DNA of 64,000 nucleotides from Bacteroidales bacterium (GCA_028709785.1 JAQUTK010000002.1:62001-126000), one strand, 5' to 3'; positions 45,417 to 55,192 are shown, numbered from the stretch's first letter. Notes: generated by a model not told the origin, from the sequence alone. Numbers and translations are program-made.

Positions 45417-48206
45417 TTAGAAGACAATATTTACCAGTTTATTGGGAACAACAATAATCTTCTTCGGCGATTTACCTTCCAGATATTTTGCAGTACCTTC
45501 AGCGGCAAGTGCGATCTTTTCAATCTCAGCCTTCTCGGTATCTGCCGGTAAATCGATGGTGAAACGGGTCTTTCCGTTGAACGAGATGGCATATGTTGCC
45601 ACATCTTCTTTCAGATAATCTTCATTGAAGGAGGGCCATTGCGCATCGCAAACAGTTCCTTTGTGTCCCAAAGCCTCCCACAACTCTTCACTGAGATGAG
45701 GCGCAAAAGGAGAAAGCAGTATGATGAGATCCTCAAGGATAAGACGTTTGTTACACTTCAGGGTGGACAACTCATTGACACAGATCATAAAGGCACTGAT
45801 GGCTGTGTTGTATGAGAAGCCTTCAATATCACCGGTAATCTTTTTGATCAGTTTGTGTATGGATTTCAGTTCCTCTTTGCCGGGCGTTTCGTCTGAGAGT
45901 GCAAACTCGTCGCCTTTGTTGGTAAACAAGTTCCATAATTTGCGAAGGAAGCGTGACGCGCCATCGATGCCATTTGTATCCCACGGCTTGGACTGTTCCA
46001 CCGGACCGAGAAACATCTCATAGATGCGGAGGGTATCAGCACCGTATTTCTCCACAATCATATCCGGATTCACCACGTTGAACATAGATTTGCTCATCTT
46101 CTCCACGGCCCATCCGCAGACATACTTCCCTTCGTCAAGAATGAACTCTGCATCGGCATATTCAGGACGCCATTGTTTGAAAGCTTCCAGATCCAGGATA
46201 TCGTTGGAGACGATATTTACATCCACATGGATTGGAGTCACCTCATACTGGTCTTTCAGTCTCAGAGAGACAAACGTATTGGAATCTTTGACACGATAGA
46301 CAAAGTTGCTTCGTCCCTGAATCATTCCCTGATTGATCAGACGTTGGAAGGGTTCTTCCTTCACAGACGCTCCGATGTCAAACAGGAATTTATTCCAGAA
46401 ACGGGAGTAGATCAAGTGGCCCGTAGCATGTTCGGTTCCGCCGACATACAGATCCACGTTTTGCCAGTAATTGACGGCATTCTCTGAAACCAGCGCATCG
46501 TTGTTGCTTGGGTCCATATACCGCAGGTAATAAGCCGAAGAACCGGCAAATCCCGGCATTGTATTCAGTTCGAGCGGATAACCTTCCTTGGTATTCCAGT
46601 TTTTGGCACGTCCCAGAGGAGGTTCGCCTGTTTCTGTCGGCAAATATTTGTCTATTTCAGGCAGCTCCAAAGGAAGATCCTTCACGTCCATCATCACAGG
46701 CTGTCCGTCTTTGTAATAGACAGGAAACGGTTCGCCCCAGTAACGCTGACGCGAAAAGGTTGCGTCGCGCAGACGGAAGTTGACCTTTACCTTACCCAGC
46801 CCTTTTTCTTTGATGTATATTTTTGTCTTTTCAATGGCCTCTTTGATAGTCAGTCCGTTGAGCACCAGACTGCCTTCAATCTCTTTGCCAGCCATCGGGG
46901 AGTTCATCATGATCCCTTCCTTGGCATCAAAGCTCTCTTCGGAAACGTCGCATCCTACAATCAGTGGACGGATTTCAAGATTGAAATGTTTTGCAAAAGC
47001 ATAGTCGCGGCTATCGTGCGCAGGCACTGCCATGATCGCTCCCGTGCCATATCCGGCCAGTACATAGTCGCTGATCCAAACCGGAATTGCTTCGTTGGTC
47101 AGCGGATTGATGGCATACGAACCGGAGAATACGCCACTCACACTGCGGTCGGCGATACGGTCGCGTTCTGTCCGTTTCTTTGTCCGCTCCAGATAGGCTT
47201 TTACCTCTTTCGCCTGTTCCCTGGTAGTCAGCTGCGCGGTCAGTTCGCTTTCAGGAGCCAGTACCATGAAGGTGACGCCAAAGATCGTATCGGCACGGGT
47301 CGTAAAGATAGTAAAGCTCAGATCCGAATCCTTCACTTTGAATTGCATCTCAGCCCCTTCGCTCCGTCCGATCCAGTTCTTTTGAGTCTCTTTCAGCGAG
47401 TCTGTCCAGTCGATTGTGTCCAATCCGTCAAGCAGACGCTGTGCATAGGCAGATACACGAAGGCACCACTGACGCATCATCTTTTGTTCGACGGGATAGC
47501 CCCCACGTAAAGAGAGTCCTTCGACCACCTCATCATTGGCAAGCACAGTGCCGAGTTTCGGACACCAGTTGACCATCGTATTGCCCAGATAGGCAATCCG
47601 GTAGTTCATCAACGTATCCAGTTTTTGATTTTCTGTCATTGCTTTCCATTCGGCAGCCGTTAATTCCAGTTCTTCGGAGCAGGCAGCATGGATACCTTCG
47701 GTACCATTGCGCTCCAGTTTCTCTATCAGCGCAGTGATTGGCTGTGCCTTCTTCAGATCGTCATTATAGTAGCTTTCAAACATTTGGATGAAAGCCCATT
47801 GTGTCCATTTGTAATAATTCGGTTCGCAGGTACGGATTTCACGGTCCCAGTCAAAAGAGAAACCGATCTTGTCCAGCTGTTCGCGGTAGCGGTTGATATT
47901 GTTGACGGTCGTAATTGCAGGGTGTTGTCCTGTCTGGATCGCATACTGTTCGGCGGGCAGACCATACGCATCGTATCCCATCGGATTGAGTACATTGTAG
48001 CCATTCAAACGTTTGTAGCGCGCGTAGATATCCGAAGCGATGTATCCGAGAGGGTGTCCCACATGGAGTCCTGCACCGGATGGATACGGAAACATGTTCA
48101 ATACATAAAATTTCTTTTTGGAAGGATCTTCGACTACTTTATAGGTCTTGTTCTTCACCCATTCTTTCTGCCATTTCTGCTCAATTTCCCTGAAATTATA
48201 TTCCAT
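45417..48206 (-). CDS. leuS: Leucyl-tRNA synthetase
   Basis: 929 residues. Class I synthetase: HIGH motif as [17 protein letters not shown] loop intact ([14 protein letters not shown]). A CP1 editing domain lies at about 230-420. The C-terminal anticodon-binding helical region and small terminal domain end in [13 protein letters not shown]. Charges tRNA-Leu. An own promoter lies at 48256-48263; the 22-bp periodic array sits about 110 bp further upstream. Confidence 0.97.
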   Translation of the reverse strand: MEYNFREIEQKWQKEWVKNKTYKVVEDPSKKKFYVLNMFPYPSGAGLHVGHPLGYIASDIYARYKRLNGYNVLNPMGYDAYGLPAEQYAIQTGQHPAITTVNNINRYREQLDKIGFSFDWDREIRTCEPNYYKWTQWAFIQMFESYYNDDLKKAQPITALIEKLERNGTEGIHAACSEELELTAAEWKAMTENQKLDTLMNYRIAYLGNTMVNWCPKLGTVLANDEVVEGLSLRGGYPVEQKMMRQWCLRVSAYAQRLLDGLDTIDWTDSLKETQKNWIGRSEGAEMQFKVKDSDLSFTIFTTRADTIFGVTFMVLAPESELTAQLTTREQAKEVKAYLERTKKRTERDRIADRSVSGVFSGSYAINPLTNEAIPVWISDYVLAGYGTGAIMAVPAHDSRDYAFAKHFNLEIRPLIVGCDVSEESFDAKEGIMMNSPMAGKEIEGSLVLNGLTIKEAIEKTKIYIKEKGLGKVKVNFRLRDATFSRQRYWGEPFPVYYKDGQPVMMDVKDLPLELPEIDKYLPTETGEPPLGRAKNWNTKEGYPLELNTMPGFAGSSAYYLRYMDPSNNDALVSENAVNYWQNVDLYVGGTEHATGHLIYSRFWNKFLFDIGASVKEEPFQRLINQGMIQGRSNFVYRVKDSNTFVSLRLKDQYEVTPIHVDVNIVSNDILDLEAFKQWRPEYADAEFILDEGKYVCGWAVEKMSKSMFNVVNPDMIVEKYGADTLRIYEMFLGPVEQSKPWDTNGIDGASRFLRKLWNLFTNKGDEFALSDETPGKEELKSIHKLIKKITGDIEGFSYNTAISAFMICVNELSTLKCNKRLILEDLIILLSPFAPHLSEELWEALGHKGTVCDAQWPSFNEDYLKEDVATYAISFNGKTRFTIDLPADTEKAEIEKIALAAEGTAKYLEGKSPKKIIVVPNKLVNIVF

Positions 48207-48255
48207 ACAGCTCTTATTTTATGAGGATTGTGTCAATCTCGTTTTTTTCAAGCGA

Positions 48256-48263
48256 CAAAGTTA
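48256..48263 (-). promoter_or_regulatory. -7 promoter box of leuS
   Basis: TAACTTTG on the minus strand, 50 nt upstream of the leuS ATG. Confidence 0.5.
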
Positions 48264-48560
48264 GTGAAAGTTTGTGTAAGAAAAGGATACGGGAATAATA
48301 AAAACACGGAAAGGTACTGGATGACAAACAGAAAGAGTCTGTAGTTCTAACGAACTTTATCCTGATAGTTAAGTAAGCTCCCAACTGAGATCTTACAAGC
48401 TCTCAATTGGGATCCCGTGGGCTCCCGGCTGAGAACCCACGGGATCTCAGCTGAGGGCTTACTTAATCGTCCAATAAGCGGTGCGTAAGCTACCCTCTGA
48501 AAAAGTGTAAGCTGATGGAAGTAAATATCAAAAGAAACCGGATACGGTTTGTAGCAACAC
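48264..48560. other. Intergenic region upstream of leuS
   Basis: No gene. A 71-codon open frame (48347-48562, minus) translates the palindromic repeats and is not credible. The main content is the 22-bp periodic array at 48369-48466. The rest is featureless to my reading. Confidence 0.7.
48369..48466. repeat. Four-unit 22-bp periodic array of quasi-palindromes
   Basis: Four 16-bp units begin at 48377, 48399, 48421 and 48443, exactly 22 bp apart: GCTCCCAACTGAGATC, GCTCTCAATTGGGATC, GCTCCCGGCTGAGAAC, GATCTCAGCTGAGGGC. Each is near-palindromic. The array also folds as a whole: arms 48369-48392 and 48443-48466 are complementary at 21 of 24 positions, and an inner perfect 11-bp stem joins 48411-48421 with 48436-48446. 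Confidence 0.85.
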
Positions 48561-48598
48561 AAAAAAACGGAGAGGAACTCTTTGTTGTTCCTCCCCGT
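48561..48598 (-). terminator. Rho-independent terminator of the T9SS operon
   Basis: On the minus strand an imperfect hairpin, ACGGGGAGGAAC with GTTCCTCTCCGT, is followed by seven T. It lies 37 nt after the porN stop. Confidence 0.85.
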
Positions 48599-48634
48599 TC
48601 TGTGAAAAATCGTGTTGCAGTTCCTGTATGACTC

Positions 48635-49768
48635 CTATTTCCGAACAGAAGCACGTACCGTACGGCTACTGGATGTTTTAGTAGCAGGCGCTTTCGCTTT
48701 GCTCTTTGTAGTGGTACTTTTTGATTCGGCACGGGCCGTCTTCGCCTTTGCCTTCTTAGACTTATCCACGACGAGCGTTGTATCTGGTTTGACCCACAGG
48801 CTAGCCTCAAACGTATCGATCTGTTGTTCTATCTTCTCCCGTTCTTTCCGCAGTTTGGTGGAGTCATTATTGGCAATCTGTGCCAAACTCTTGTTGGCCA
48901 GGTTTGTGGCATAGAAGATATCTCCTTTATATTGCTTCATCGTGAAGTAATCAGCGTAAGTCAGGCGGAGCGTGTTGTTGGTGTTGCTTGACAAGATCGG
49001 CGTCTGGGTCAGGAATGGAGCCAGATCTTCGTACTTAACCCAGAACATCGCCACGCGGGTACTCATACCGAAGTCGTCTTGACGGATGATGAGCGGACAG
49101 ATGCAATAGATCGAAGAGGTAAATTGTGAAGAGCGCTGATCAAAGCGATACACCTCTTTGATGTAAAAACTCTTGACACTCTTGGAAGGAATATCGCTGT
49201 TCTCGATCTTGTAGGTAACGGTTTTGCTCCCACGTACCACCTCTTCTTCGTTGATGATCTCGTAAAGTTCGAGCAGATCTTTGAAATTAATCTTATGATC
49301 ATCGGTAAAGATTTCTCTTCCGTCTACATCTATTTCATAGGCTGTAATCTTCCCTTCTGCGAGCAGACGAAAGATTAGTGTGAAGAGATTGGCACGGTCG
49401 CCAATCGGAGTAGAAGGAGAGAACAAAGGCATGTTCTCTTCTTTTGTATCGCTCAACTCACGGTAGATCTCCCGCGACCATACTGTCTGATTGACCGAAA
49501 CGGGCTCACTGCCAAATTTGCTTTGCGCGCGGACAGAGAGTTGTTTGGGATCTGTTTTTTGCGCGGCAGCGGCAGCATCAAGTCTTTCTCTGGCAGAAGA
49601 TGTCGCTGCTGTGGTAGGAGCGGCAGCACCTCTGGTAGGAGTAGCAGCCGGTTTAGCAGGAGCGGCAGTTGCTTTTGCAGGAGCCGTTGGTCTGACGGTC
49701 TGTGCCCAAGTGACACTTGTACTTGCGAATGCCATAAGAAGTGTGGCAATTATTACTGTATGTTTCAT
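48635..49768 (-). CDS. porN: Type IX secretion protein PorN/GldN
   Basis: 377 residues with a signal peptide (to residue about 22). The GldN/PorN domain spans about 85-325 (VNQTVWSREIYRELSDTKEEN, ALLFTLIFRLL-type block and KYEDLAPFLTQTP). PorN sits with PorK in the periplasmic ring under the outer membrane. Both ends are unusual: residues 24-57 are nearly all Ala, Pro, Thr and Lys, and about 333-377 form a Lys/Ala/Ser/Thr tail resembling histone H1. Last gene of porP-K-L-M-N, followed by a terminator. Confidence 0.93.
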   Translation of the reverse strand: MKHTVIIATLLMAFASTSVTWAQTVRPTAPAKATAAPAKPAATPTRGAAAPTTAATSSARERLDAAAAAQKTDPKQLSVRAQSKFGSEPVSVNQTVWSREIYRELSDTKEENMPLFSPSTPIGDRANLFTLIFRLLAEGKITAYEIDVDGREIFTDDHKINFKDLLELYEIINEEEVVRGSKTVTYKIENSDIPSKSVKSFYIKEVYRFDQRSSQFTSSIYCICPLIIRQDDFGMSTRVAMFWVKYEDLAPFLTQTPILSSNTNNTLRLTYADYFTMKQYKGDIFYATNLANKSLAQIANNDSTKLRKEREKIEQQIDTFEASLWVKPDTTLVVDKSKKAKAKTARAESKSTTTKSKAKAPATKTSSSRTVRASVRK

Positions 49769-49783
49769 CTCTAATCGTATTTT

Positions 49784-51358
49784 CTATTTAAGTTTAACTT
49801 CCAGAGGAGGAAGACTTTGCTCTACACCATCGGGTCCGACTGCGCGGACTCCGGAGATAAAGAAGCGGTCTTCACTGCTCAAGCGACGAAATCGTGTCAC
49901 CATTCTCTCGGAAAATTTTGTTCCTTCTGTGCGTTCGATAACGTTGTCTCCCATGGCATTGAAGAATACTGTCTCAAAGCTCAGCACCTTGTATGTCACC
50001 TCCAGGAAGTCGTCATCCAAAGCGGCAATGATTCCGGGGGCAGCCAGCACGCTCGCTTTTGATATTGCGCGGTCACCTTTGTAGCGTTGTTGCACTCCTT
50101 TGTCGTCCGTGAAAACGATAAATGGACGAGGTGTAGGCAATGCGCGTACACGGAAGGTCTTGGTGGCAACCACCTGGCTTCGTCCGTCCAATGTGGCAGT
50201 GACTGCAATGAGACACTCTTTGCCGATCTGTGTTGGCTTCACGCTCCAGTTGTTTCCTGTGCGGGTGAGCGCTCCGTTGCCATTGGTGATGGATGCTGTC
50301 ACCTGATTGTTGGGCACACCCGGAACGGAGATTTCGATCGGATTCTCGATACCGGCATAGAAGACATTGACCAATGTTGGGGAGATTGTCGCGGTCGGTT
50401 CGACGACGGTATAATCTTCTTTGAAAGGACGCATGATTTTTGTCCCGTCTGCATGCTGTAACTCAATGAATCCGGTCAGGGAGAAGTTGCCGGTTGAATT
50501 GCAGATCATCTCATACTTCCCTTTCTGGTCAGCAGCGAGCTCCTTGTTATTGACATAATAACGGGGACGTTGAGTGGAATCTTCCGCTGAAAGTACCAGT
50601 TGGGCGGTATATTTTCCACCCCGTATCACATTGCGGGAGTTGGGTATCACATAGGCTTTGATCTGATTGACCCGGAAGTCGCTCACGTCAATGTTTGTAA
50701 CGAGCGTATGGACAATCTCCGACTCTGCGTAGCGAATGTCATTCTGAAGTTTGGTCAGGATCGTTACCGCAGCGGCCACAGGCATATTTTCAAACATGGA
50801 TTCTTCCCAATTCTTATTTGCTGCTTTTGCTTTCTTACTTCTCTCAGTGCTGAGGTTAGAAGCAATAATAGACCGTTTCAGGCTGTCTTGCACCATCGCA
50901 AGAATGGAAGTACGGTAACTGTTGATCGCCTTGTACAGTTTTTTGCCTTCATTGTTGGAAACATCTCTCAGCATGACCTGTCCGGCGGCATCTACATTGT
51001 CCAAGGCCTCGATGTTATTGACATCTCCTTTTTTCCCGTCAGCTTTCTTTACGATGCGCACTTTTAAATCTTGCGCATAATTGAAAAGAGAGTCGGAGAG
51101 TTTGCGGACCATCATTCCTTTATCATACCATTCTTTTACCTTTTCCGGGTTCTTTTTATAATATGATTCCAGGTTGTCATACAGAGAGTTGTTTTGTATT
51201 GTGGCATTTTCGGTCGTCTTGGAGATGCTTTTTTCTACCAGAGAAAACCCGTTCAAAACGTCTGAAGAGACGTTAAGAGCAAGCAAGGCGGTGAGGATGA
51301 TATACATCAGATTAATCATCTTCTGCCTCGGGGTCTCCGGTGCGTTAGTTGCTGCCAT
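49784..51358 (-). CDS. porM: Type IX secretion motor protein PorM/GldM
   Basis: 524 residues. One N-terminal membrane helix (INLMYIILTALLALNVSS, about 15-34), preceded by Arg11. In F. johnsoniae a conserved Arg at this place in GldM and a Glu in GldL are important for proton coupling. The rest is a periplasmic shaft of four domains (D1-D4), starting with coiled helices to about 220 and ending in beta domains (VNVFYAGIENPIEISVPG and the terminal LPPLEVKLK). With PorL it forms the inner-membrane rotary motor that drives the PorK/N ring. Located 15 nt from porN and 22 nt from porL. Confidence 0.95.
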   Translation of the reverse strand: MAATNAPETPRQKMINLMYIILTALLALNVSSDVLNGFSLVEKSISKTTENATIQNNSLYDNLESYYKKNPEKVKEWYDKGMMVRKLSDSLFNYAQDLKVRIVKKADGKKGDVNNIEALDNVDAAGQVMLRDVSNNEGKKLYKAINSYRTSILAMVQDSLKRSIIASNLSTERSKKAKAANKNWEESMFENMPVAAAVTILTKLQNDIRYAESEIVHTLVTNIDVSDFRVNQIKAYVIPNSRNVIRGGKYTAQLVLSAEDSTQRPRYYVNNKELAADQKGKYEMICNSTGNFSLTGFIELQHADGTKIMRPFKEDYTVVEPTATISPTLVNVFYAGIENPIEISVPGVPNNQVTASITNGNGALTRTGNNWSVKPTQIGKECLIAVTATLDGRSQVVATKTFRVRALPTPRPFIVFTDDKGVQQRYKGDRAISKASVLAAPGIIAALDDDFLEVTYKVLSFETVFFNAMGDNVIERTEGTKFSERMVTRFRRLSSEDRFFISGVRAVGPDGVEQSLPPLEVKLK

Positions 51359-51380
51359 ATCAGTTTGTTAGATTCTTTAT

Positions 51381-52370
51381 TTAAAAACGATTTCCGTTAT
51401 TCCCGTATATGTTTGCGGACATCGCATTGAGTATACGGCCGTACACAGTATTTAATGCAGAAAGTTGTTGCGCCATCTTTTCTGTCTCTTCACGGAACTT
51501 GCCTGTATCACCTGCAGAAGATTCATACATCTCTTTGATTCTGGTGAGACTGTTGTTTACTTTGTCGATAGCATCAATCTGCGAACTAAGACTCTTCAGC
51601 TGTATCTCATAAATTGTATTCAGTCCGGAGAGGTTACGGTTGATGGATTCCATCTGATTGATATAATCGATTGAGTTGTTTACAATACCTTCAGAATTAT
51701 CAGAGATACCCCGATAGGAGTTAAGCAGAGTTTCTGATACATTGGCCAGCGAACTGGCTGTTTGTCCGAAAGAGTTGACGTGCTCTGCCATCTTGGAGAT
51801 CTGTTGAGATGCCTGTGAGAGCTTTTGAATACTGTCAGATAAGCTTTCCACATCTTCATCACTAACGTTCAGTCCGGCAGGAATAAAAGGTTGCGCCCCG
51901 CCTGCACGGATCACGCCTCCTCCGGTGGATGCGAAGCCGCCCCCCGAAGGTACTGTTCCGTCCGTCTGCCCGGTAGCACCACCCACAATAACAACACCAG
52001 AGCCACCACCAACAGTTCCGGAACCCTCTCCGACGATACCCGAACCTCCTCCGACAAAACCGCCGATCTCTCCCTTAGCCAAGTTACTAAAGTCAGGTCT
52101 GTCCTCTTGTTTCTTACTGTCAAGCACAGGGAAAACTTCTTCCCATTTGTATACTTTAAAAGGTACATCAAATCCAAGCAGGATAAAGATCAGCGCTTCC
52201 GTTCCCATACCAAATGACAACATAATATTGGCATAAGGCAGGTGGATAATTTTAAATAAGGCACCGATAATCACAATGGCTGCTCCCCAGCTATATGCAA
52301 AGTTTGTAATTCTTCTTCCTTTATCGGAGACCATGAATCGTTCGATTCTGGTGAATTTTAGATTGTTCAT
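51381..52370 (-). CDS. porL: Type IX secretion motor protein PorL/GldL with Gly-rich linker
   Basis: 329 residues. Two N-terminal membrane helices (about 22-42 and 46-68). Helix 2 carries Glu58 in FGMGTEALIF, the class of acidic residue (Glu49 in F. johnsoniae GldL) used in proton-motive-force coupling. Between the helices and the cytoplasmic coiled-coil domain (about 170-320) is a Gly/Ser/Val-rich segment at about 102-158 with repeats such as GGGSGIVGEGSG. The C-terminal part is heptad-rich. The linker makes the protein longer than compact GldL forms. Confidence 0.94.
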   Translation of the reverse strand: MNNLKFTRIERFMVSDKGRRITNFAYSWGAAIVIIGALFKIIHLPYANIMLSFGMGTEALIFILLGFDVPFKVYKWEEVFPVLDSKKQEDRPDFSNLAKGEIGGFVGGGSGIVGEGSGTVGGGSGVVIVGGATGQTDGTVPSGGGFASTGGGVIRAGGAQPFIPAGLNVSDEDVESLSDSIQKLSQASQQISKMAEHVNSFGQTASSLANVSETLLNSYRGISDNSEGIVNNSIDYINQMESINRNLSGLNTIYEIQLKSLSSQIDAIDKVNNSLTRIKEMYESSAGDTGKFREETEKMAQQLSALNTVYGRILNAMSANIYGNNGNRF

Positions 52371-52382
52371 AGTTCTATCTTT

Positions 52383-53804
52383 TTACTTTCTTTTTCCGTT
52401 GCTTATCAGGGATCTTACACATCTGAAGCCGATATAGGAACGGCTCTCATTTTGGTACTCAAAGGTACGTGAGTCTGAACGTACAAATTCAGCGACATCT
52501 TTCCATGAGCCACCTCTTACCACTTTTCGTTTGAGATTATAGGGATCTTCTTTTGCTGCATCATAGCGGAAATCAGGGTTCATGTCATTTTGAGAAAGAA
52601 CGCCAGACTCTGTATACGCAGTAGAAGTCCATTCTGCAACGTTTCCGGCCATGTCATACAAACCGAATTCATTGGGAGCATAGGCTGCTACAGTGCCCGG
52701 GATTAAATTCCCGTCTTTCGGATAGTTACCCCTTTCCGGTTTGAAGTTGGCATAGAAACAGCCTTTTTGAGACTGAGTACCATTTGTTGCCCATGGATAA
52801 AGCTGATCCGTATTCCCTGCACGGGCCGCATATTCCCATTCTGCTTCAGTCGGCAGTCGGTATTCCATAATCTGCCGGCCGGACATATTAAATGTAGAGG
52901 CACGAAGCAGATTGGTACGCCATACACAAAAAGCCGTTGCTTGTTCCCAGGAGACACCGACTACCGGATAATTATTGTATCCCGGATGCGAAAAATAGAG
53001 TTTCATGTAAGGCTCGTTGTAACTGTTGGAAAAGTCATTTACCCAACAGGTCGTGTCAGGATATATGTTGACAATGCGTGTATGTAGAAAATCGTACAGA
53101 CTCTGCAGCGGACGGGTCACAGTCTGGTTGACGATACGGCCCTCGTCATCAAAAAAGGCTGTGTCTTTTGATATTATTACCTGCTGATTTGGATCAATGG
53201 TGATGTCTGTATTCCGCTCACGTTCCAACGGATTGATACGATTGCCTCTCAGTGCTGCAGTTGTATGATCAAACCATTCATAGTAATAATTCATCTGTGA
53301 AGCGTCCAGTGTCTTTACTCCGTCAATAGGATTCATGTAATAGACACTATTTAATGCGCGAAGTTCGTCTTCGGTTGCTCTCCGGGGAGTTGGAAGAGGT
53401 TTCTTCCAGTTCAGATGCGGCTTGATAGGATCACCGTTTTTATCCTCCTCAATCTTGTATGATTCATCGCCTCCATAGTTTGGATCAAAGAGTCGTTCAC
53501 GGATGATAGAGTCGCGTACCCAATAGACAAACTGTTTGTATTTGGAATTGGTTATTTCTGTCTCATCCATCCAGAAAGCGTCAACAGAGACTTCTTTGGA
53601 AGGCGCTGTAATTCCCCATAAAGAATCTTTTTCGTTGGGACCAATCTGTATGGAGCCGCTCTTGATCTGGACCATTCCATAAGGCGCCGGTTCTGACCAA
53701 GCTGTACCGCCTACACCGACTAACTCGCCGCTGCTGCTTCCTGTGCCCATGCAAGAGGTGAGGATCAGCATGGAAACAAAACTACTAACAATTAATTTTC
53801 TCAT
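52383..53804 (-). CDS. porK: Type IX secretion lipoprotein PorK/GldK
   Basis: 473 residues. Signal peptide with lipobox LTSC, then a Gly/Ser linker. A formylglycine-generating-enzyme-like (SUMF1/FGE) domain spans about 45-465: DAFWMDETEITNSKYKQFVYW, YPVVGVSWEQATAFCVWR, RLPTEAEWEYAARAGN, YDMAGNVAEWT and VVRGGSWKD. In GldK/PorK the fold is structural, not enzymatic. With PorN it forms the periplasmic ring attached to the outer membrane by its lipid. Lies 3 nt after porP and 12 nt before porL. Confidence 0.95.
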   Translation of the reverse strand: MRKLIVSSFVSMLILTSCMGTGSSSGELVGVGGTAWSEPAPYGMVQIKSGSIQIGPNEKDSLWGITAPSKEVSVDAFWMDETEITNSKYKQFVYWVRDSIIRERLFDPNYGGDESYKIEEDKNGDPIKPHLNWKKPLPTPRRATEDELRALNSVYYMNPIDGVKTLDASQMNYYYEWFDHTTAALRGNRINPLERERNTDITIDPNQQVIISKDTAFFDDEGRIVNQTVTRPLQSLYDFLHTRIVNIYPDTTCWVNDFSNSYNEPYMKLYFSHPGYNNYPVVGVSWEQATAFCVWRTNLLRASTFNMSGRQIMEYRLPTEAEWEYAARAGNTDQLYPWATNGTQSQKGCFYANFKPERGNYPKDGNLIPGTVAAYAPNEFGLYDMAGNVAEWTSTAYTESGVLSQNDMNPDFRYDAAKEDPYNLKRKVVRGGSWKDVAEFVRSDSRTFEYQNESRSYIGFRCVRSLISNGKRK

Positions 53805-53807
53805 ACT

Positions 53808-54764
53808 TTATAATATGCGTACGCTTTTGTGTTTGTTCTTACTGTTGTTTAAGTTCTTTAGATCAAAGCAATAACTCATTCCCAATTCATGACTCCCATT
53901 GGAAGCACCGGCCATCGTTGAGATACTTACGTCATAGGAATAACCGACCTGAATGCTTTTGATTTTGGCTCCTAGCAATACGACGACGGCATCTCCCGGA
54001 CGAAAGGTCAATCCTCCGGAAAAACGTTTATTATACCATCCTCTGAGAGTGACATCTATTTGAGTTGTAATAAGATCGCTTTTGACCATCAGAGATGGCT
54101 GTAATTCGATTAACGATTTTTTTAACGGAATATTGCACCCTCCTGAAAAATAAAAAGCCCGGGGCAGATAGGTCGTGGTTTTGGAATCCAGTTGTATCGT
54201 GCTTTCCATCATGTGTGTGGTAGAAAGTCCGACGTAATAGTTTTTATAGGAATAAAAAGCGCCAAAAGCTGCATCAAAGGTCATTCCTTGTCCGTTTGAA
54301 GTTGGAATACCGTCTTCGGATGATTGGTGATATTCGGAAGAAGGGATATATATCTTTGAAGCATCAAAACCCTGGTCAAATAAACCAAGCTGTGGTCCAA
54401 GACTTAGTTCTCCGCCGAAAAGTTTGAACTTTAGGGCATATTGCAGTGAAAAAGAGCGGTTGGTGAACAAACCGACACTTTCATTGAAGAAGCACACCCC
54501 GACACCTTGTTTTCGGTTGAAGAGCTTGAATGGTGCATCAACAGAGAAAAAGAAACTTTGAGGGGCATTTTTTACGCCGGCCCATTGGATGCGATCAATA
54601 CCGGAAACTTTAAGTACATTTTCCTTTCCCGCCGCCGCCGGATTGTAATAATTGAGCACATCAAAGTATTGGCTGAATTGCGCATCAACCTGTGCCCTGG
54701 CTCCTTCAGAGAGCAACAGGCAGCATGTTAATCCTAACAGCAGGTAGAGATTCTTTTTTTTCAT
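53808..54764 (-). CDS. porP: Type IX secretion outer membrane protein PorP/SprF
   Basis: 318 residues from ATG 54764 (six earlier codons rejected because the signal peptide MKKKNLYLLLGLTCCLLLSE starts here). PorP/SprF family 14-strand outer membrane barrel: QVDAQFSQYFDVLNYYNPAAAGKEN at the mature N-terminus is the family hallmark, and the C-terminal strand pattern VGYSYDVSISTMAGASNGSHELGMSY is present. It anchors the PorK/N ring to the outer membrane. First gene of the operon; I see no clear TAnnTTTG box before it, only spacer after a terminator at 54802-54842. Confidence 0.94.
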   Translation of the reverse strand: MKKKNLYLLLGLTCCLLLSEGARAQVDAQFSQYFDVLNYYNPAAAGKENVLKVSGIDRIQWAGVKNAPQSFFFSVDAPFKLFNRKQGVGVCFFNESVGLFTNRSFSLQYALKFKLFGGELSLGPQLGLFDQGFDASKIYIPSSEYHQSSEDGIPTSNGQGMTFDAAFGAFYSYKNYYVGLSTTHMMESTIQLDSKTTTYLPRAFYFSGGCNIPLKKSLIELQPSLMVKSDLITTQIDVTLRGWYNKRFSGGLTFRPGDAVVVLLGAKIKSIQVGYSYDVSISTMAGASNGSHELGMSYCFDLKNLNNSKNKHKSVRIL

Positions 54765-54801
54765 CTTTGATGTGTATAACAACGGCTTACATGTTTAAAA
54801 C

Positions 54802-54842
54802 AAAAAAGACGAATCAAAATTGCTTTTGAGCCGTCCTTTTTT
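54802..54842 (-). terminator. Terminator of the DUF2795 gene
   Basis: On the minus strand an imperfect stem (GGACGGCTCAAAA with TTTTGATTCGTC) is followed by six T and a G. It separates the DUF2795 transcript from porP. Confidence 0.7.
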
Positions 54843-54909
54843 AATGTTCGGCCGGGAAAATAGTTTTGATTTCCCGACAAGTGTATTTTCCTACAGTTAA
54901 AAGCAAAAA

Positions 54910-55131
54910 TCAGTATTCTTCCTCGTTAAAGAAAAAATCTTCTTTACTTGGATAATCAGGCCAGACATCTTCAATGCCTTCATATATATCACCTTCGTCT
55001 TCTATTTCCTGTAGGTTTTCAACAACCTCAAGAGGGGCTCCTGAGCGAATAGCATAGTCGACCAGTTCATCTTTGGTTGCAGGCCATGGAGCATCTTCCA
55101 ATTTTGATGCAAGTTCAAGTGTCCAATACAT
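54910..55131 (-). CDS. Small DUF2795-type acidic protein
   Basis: 73 residues, highly acidic at the C-terminus (ending PSKEDFFFNEEEY). The N-terminal 50 residues (LASKLEDAPWPATKDELVDYAIRSGAP, then VVENLQEIEDEG) match the DUF2795 small-domain pattern widespread in Bacteroidota. No signal peptide. Function unknown. Own promoter box at 55185-55192 and terminator at 54802-54842. It is the only gene in its unit. Confidence 0.8.
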   Translation of the reverse strand: MYWTLELASKLEDAPWPATKDELVDYAIRSGAPLEVVENLQEIEDEGDIYEGIEDVWPDYPSKEDFFFNEEEY

Positions 55132-55184
55132 AGTTATTATAATGCTTTAATTGGTTATTGCTTAAATACAATTCAAATTGGGCG

Positions 55185-55192
55185 CAAAAATA
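55185..55192 (-). promoter_or_regulatory. -7 promoter box of the DUF2795 gene
   Basis: TATTTTTG on the minus strand, 54 nt upstream of the ATG at 55131 and downstream of the cobalamin adenosyltransferase stop. Confidence 0.5.

Noticed and set aside
48377-48458. Possible CRISPR array
   Set aside because: Units vary, spacers are only 6 bp and the repeat is 16 bp; no cas genes are present.
48347-48562. 71-codon open frame over the 22-bp array
   Set aside because: The repeats generate the frame; composition and position give no support for a gene.
52383-53804. Active formylglycine-generating enzyme
   Set aside because: The FGE/SUMF1 fold, lipobox and position in porPKLMN match PorK, in which the fold is structural.
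54771-54779. Exact TTATNCACA DnaA-like box upstream of porP
   Set aside because: A lone match; exact boxes are expected about twice by chance in a window of this size.
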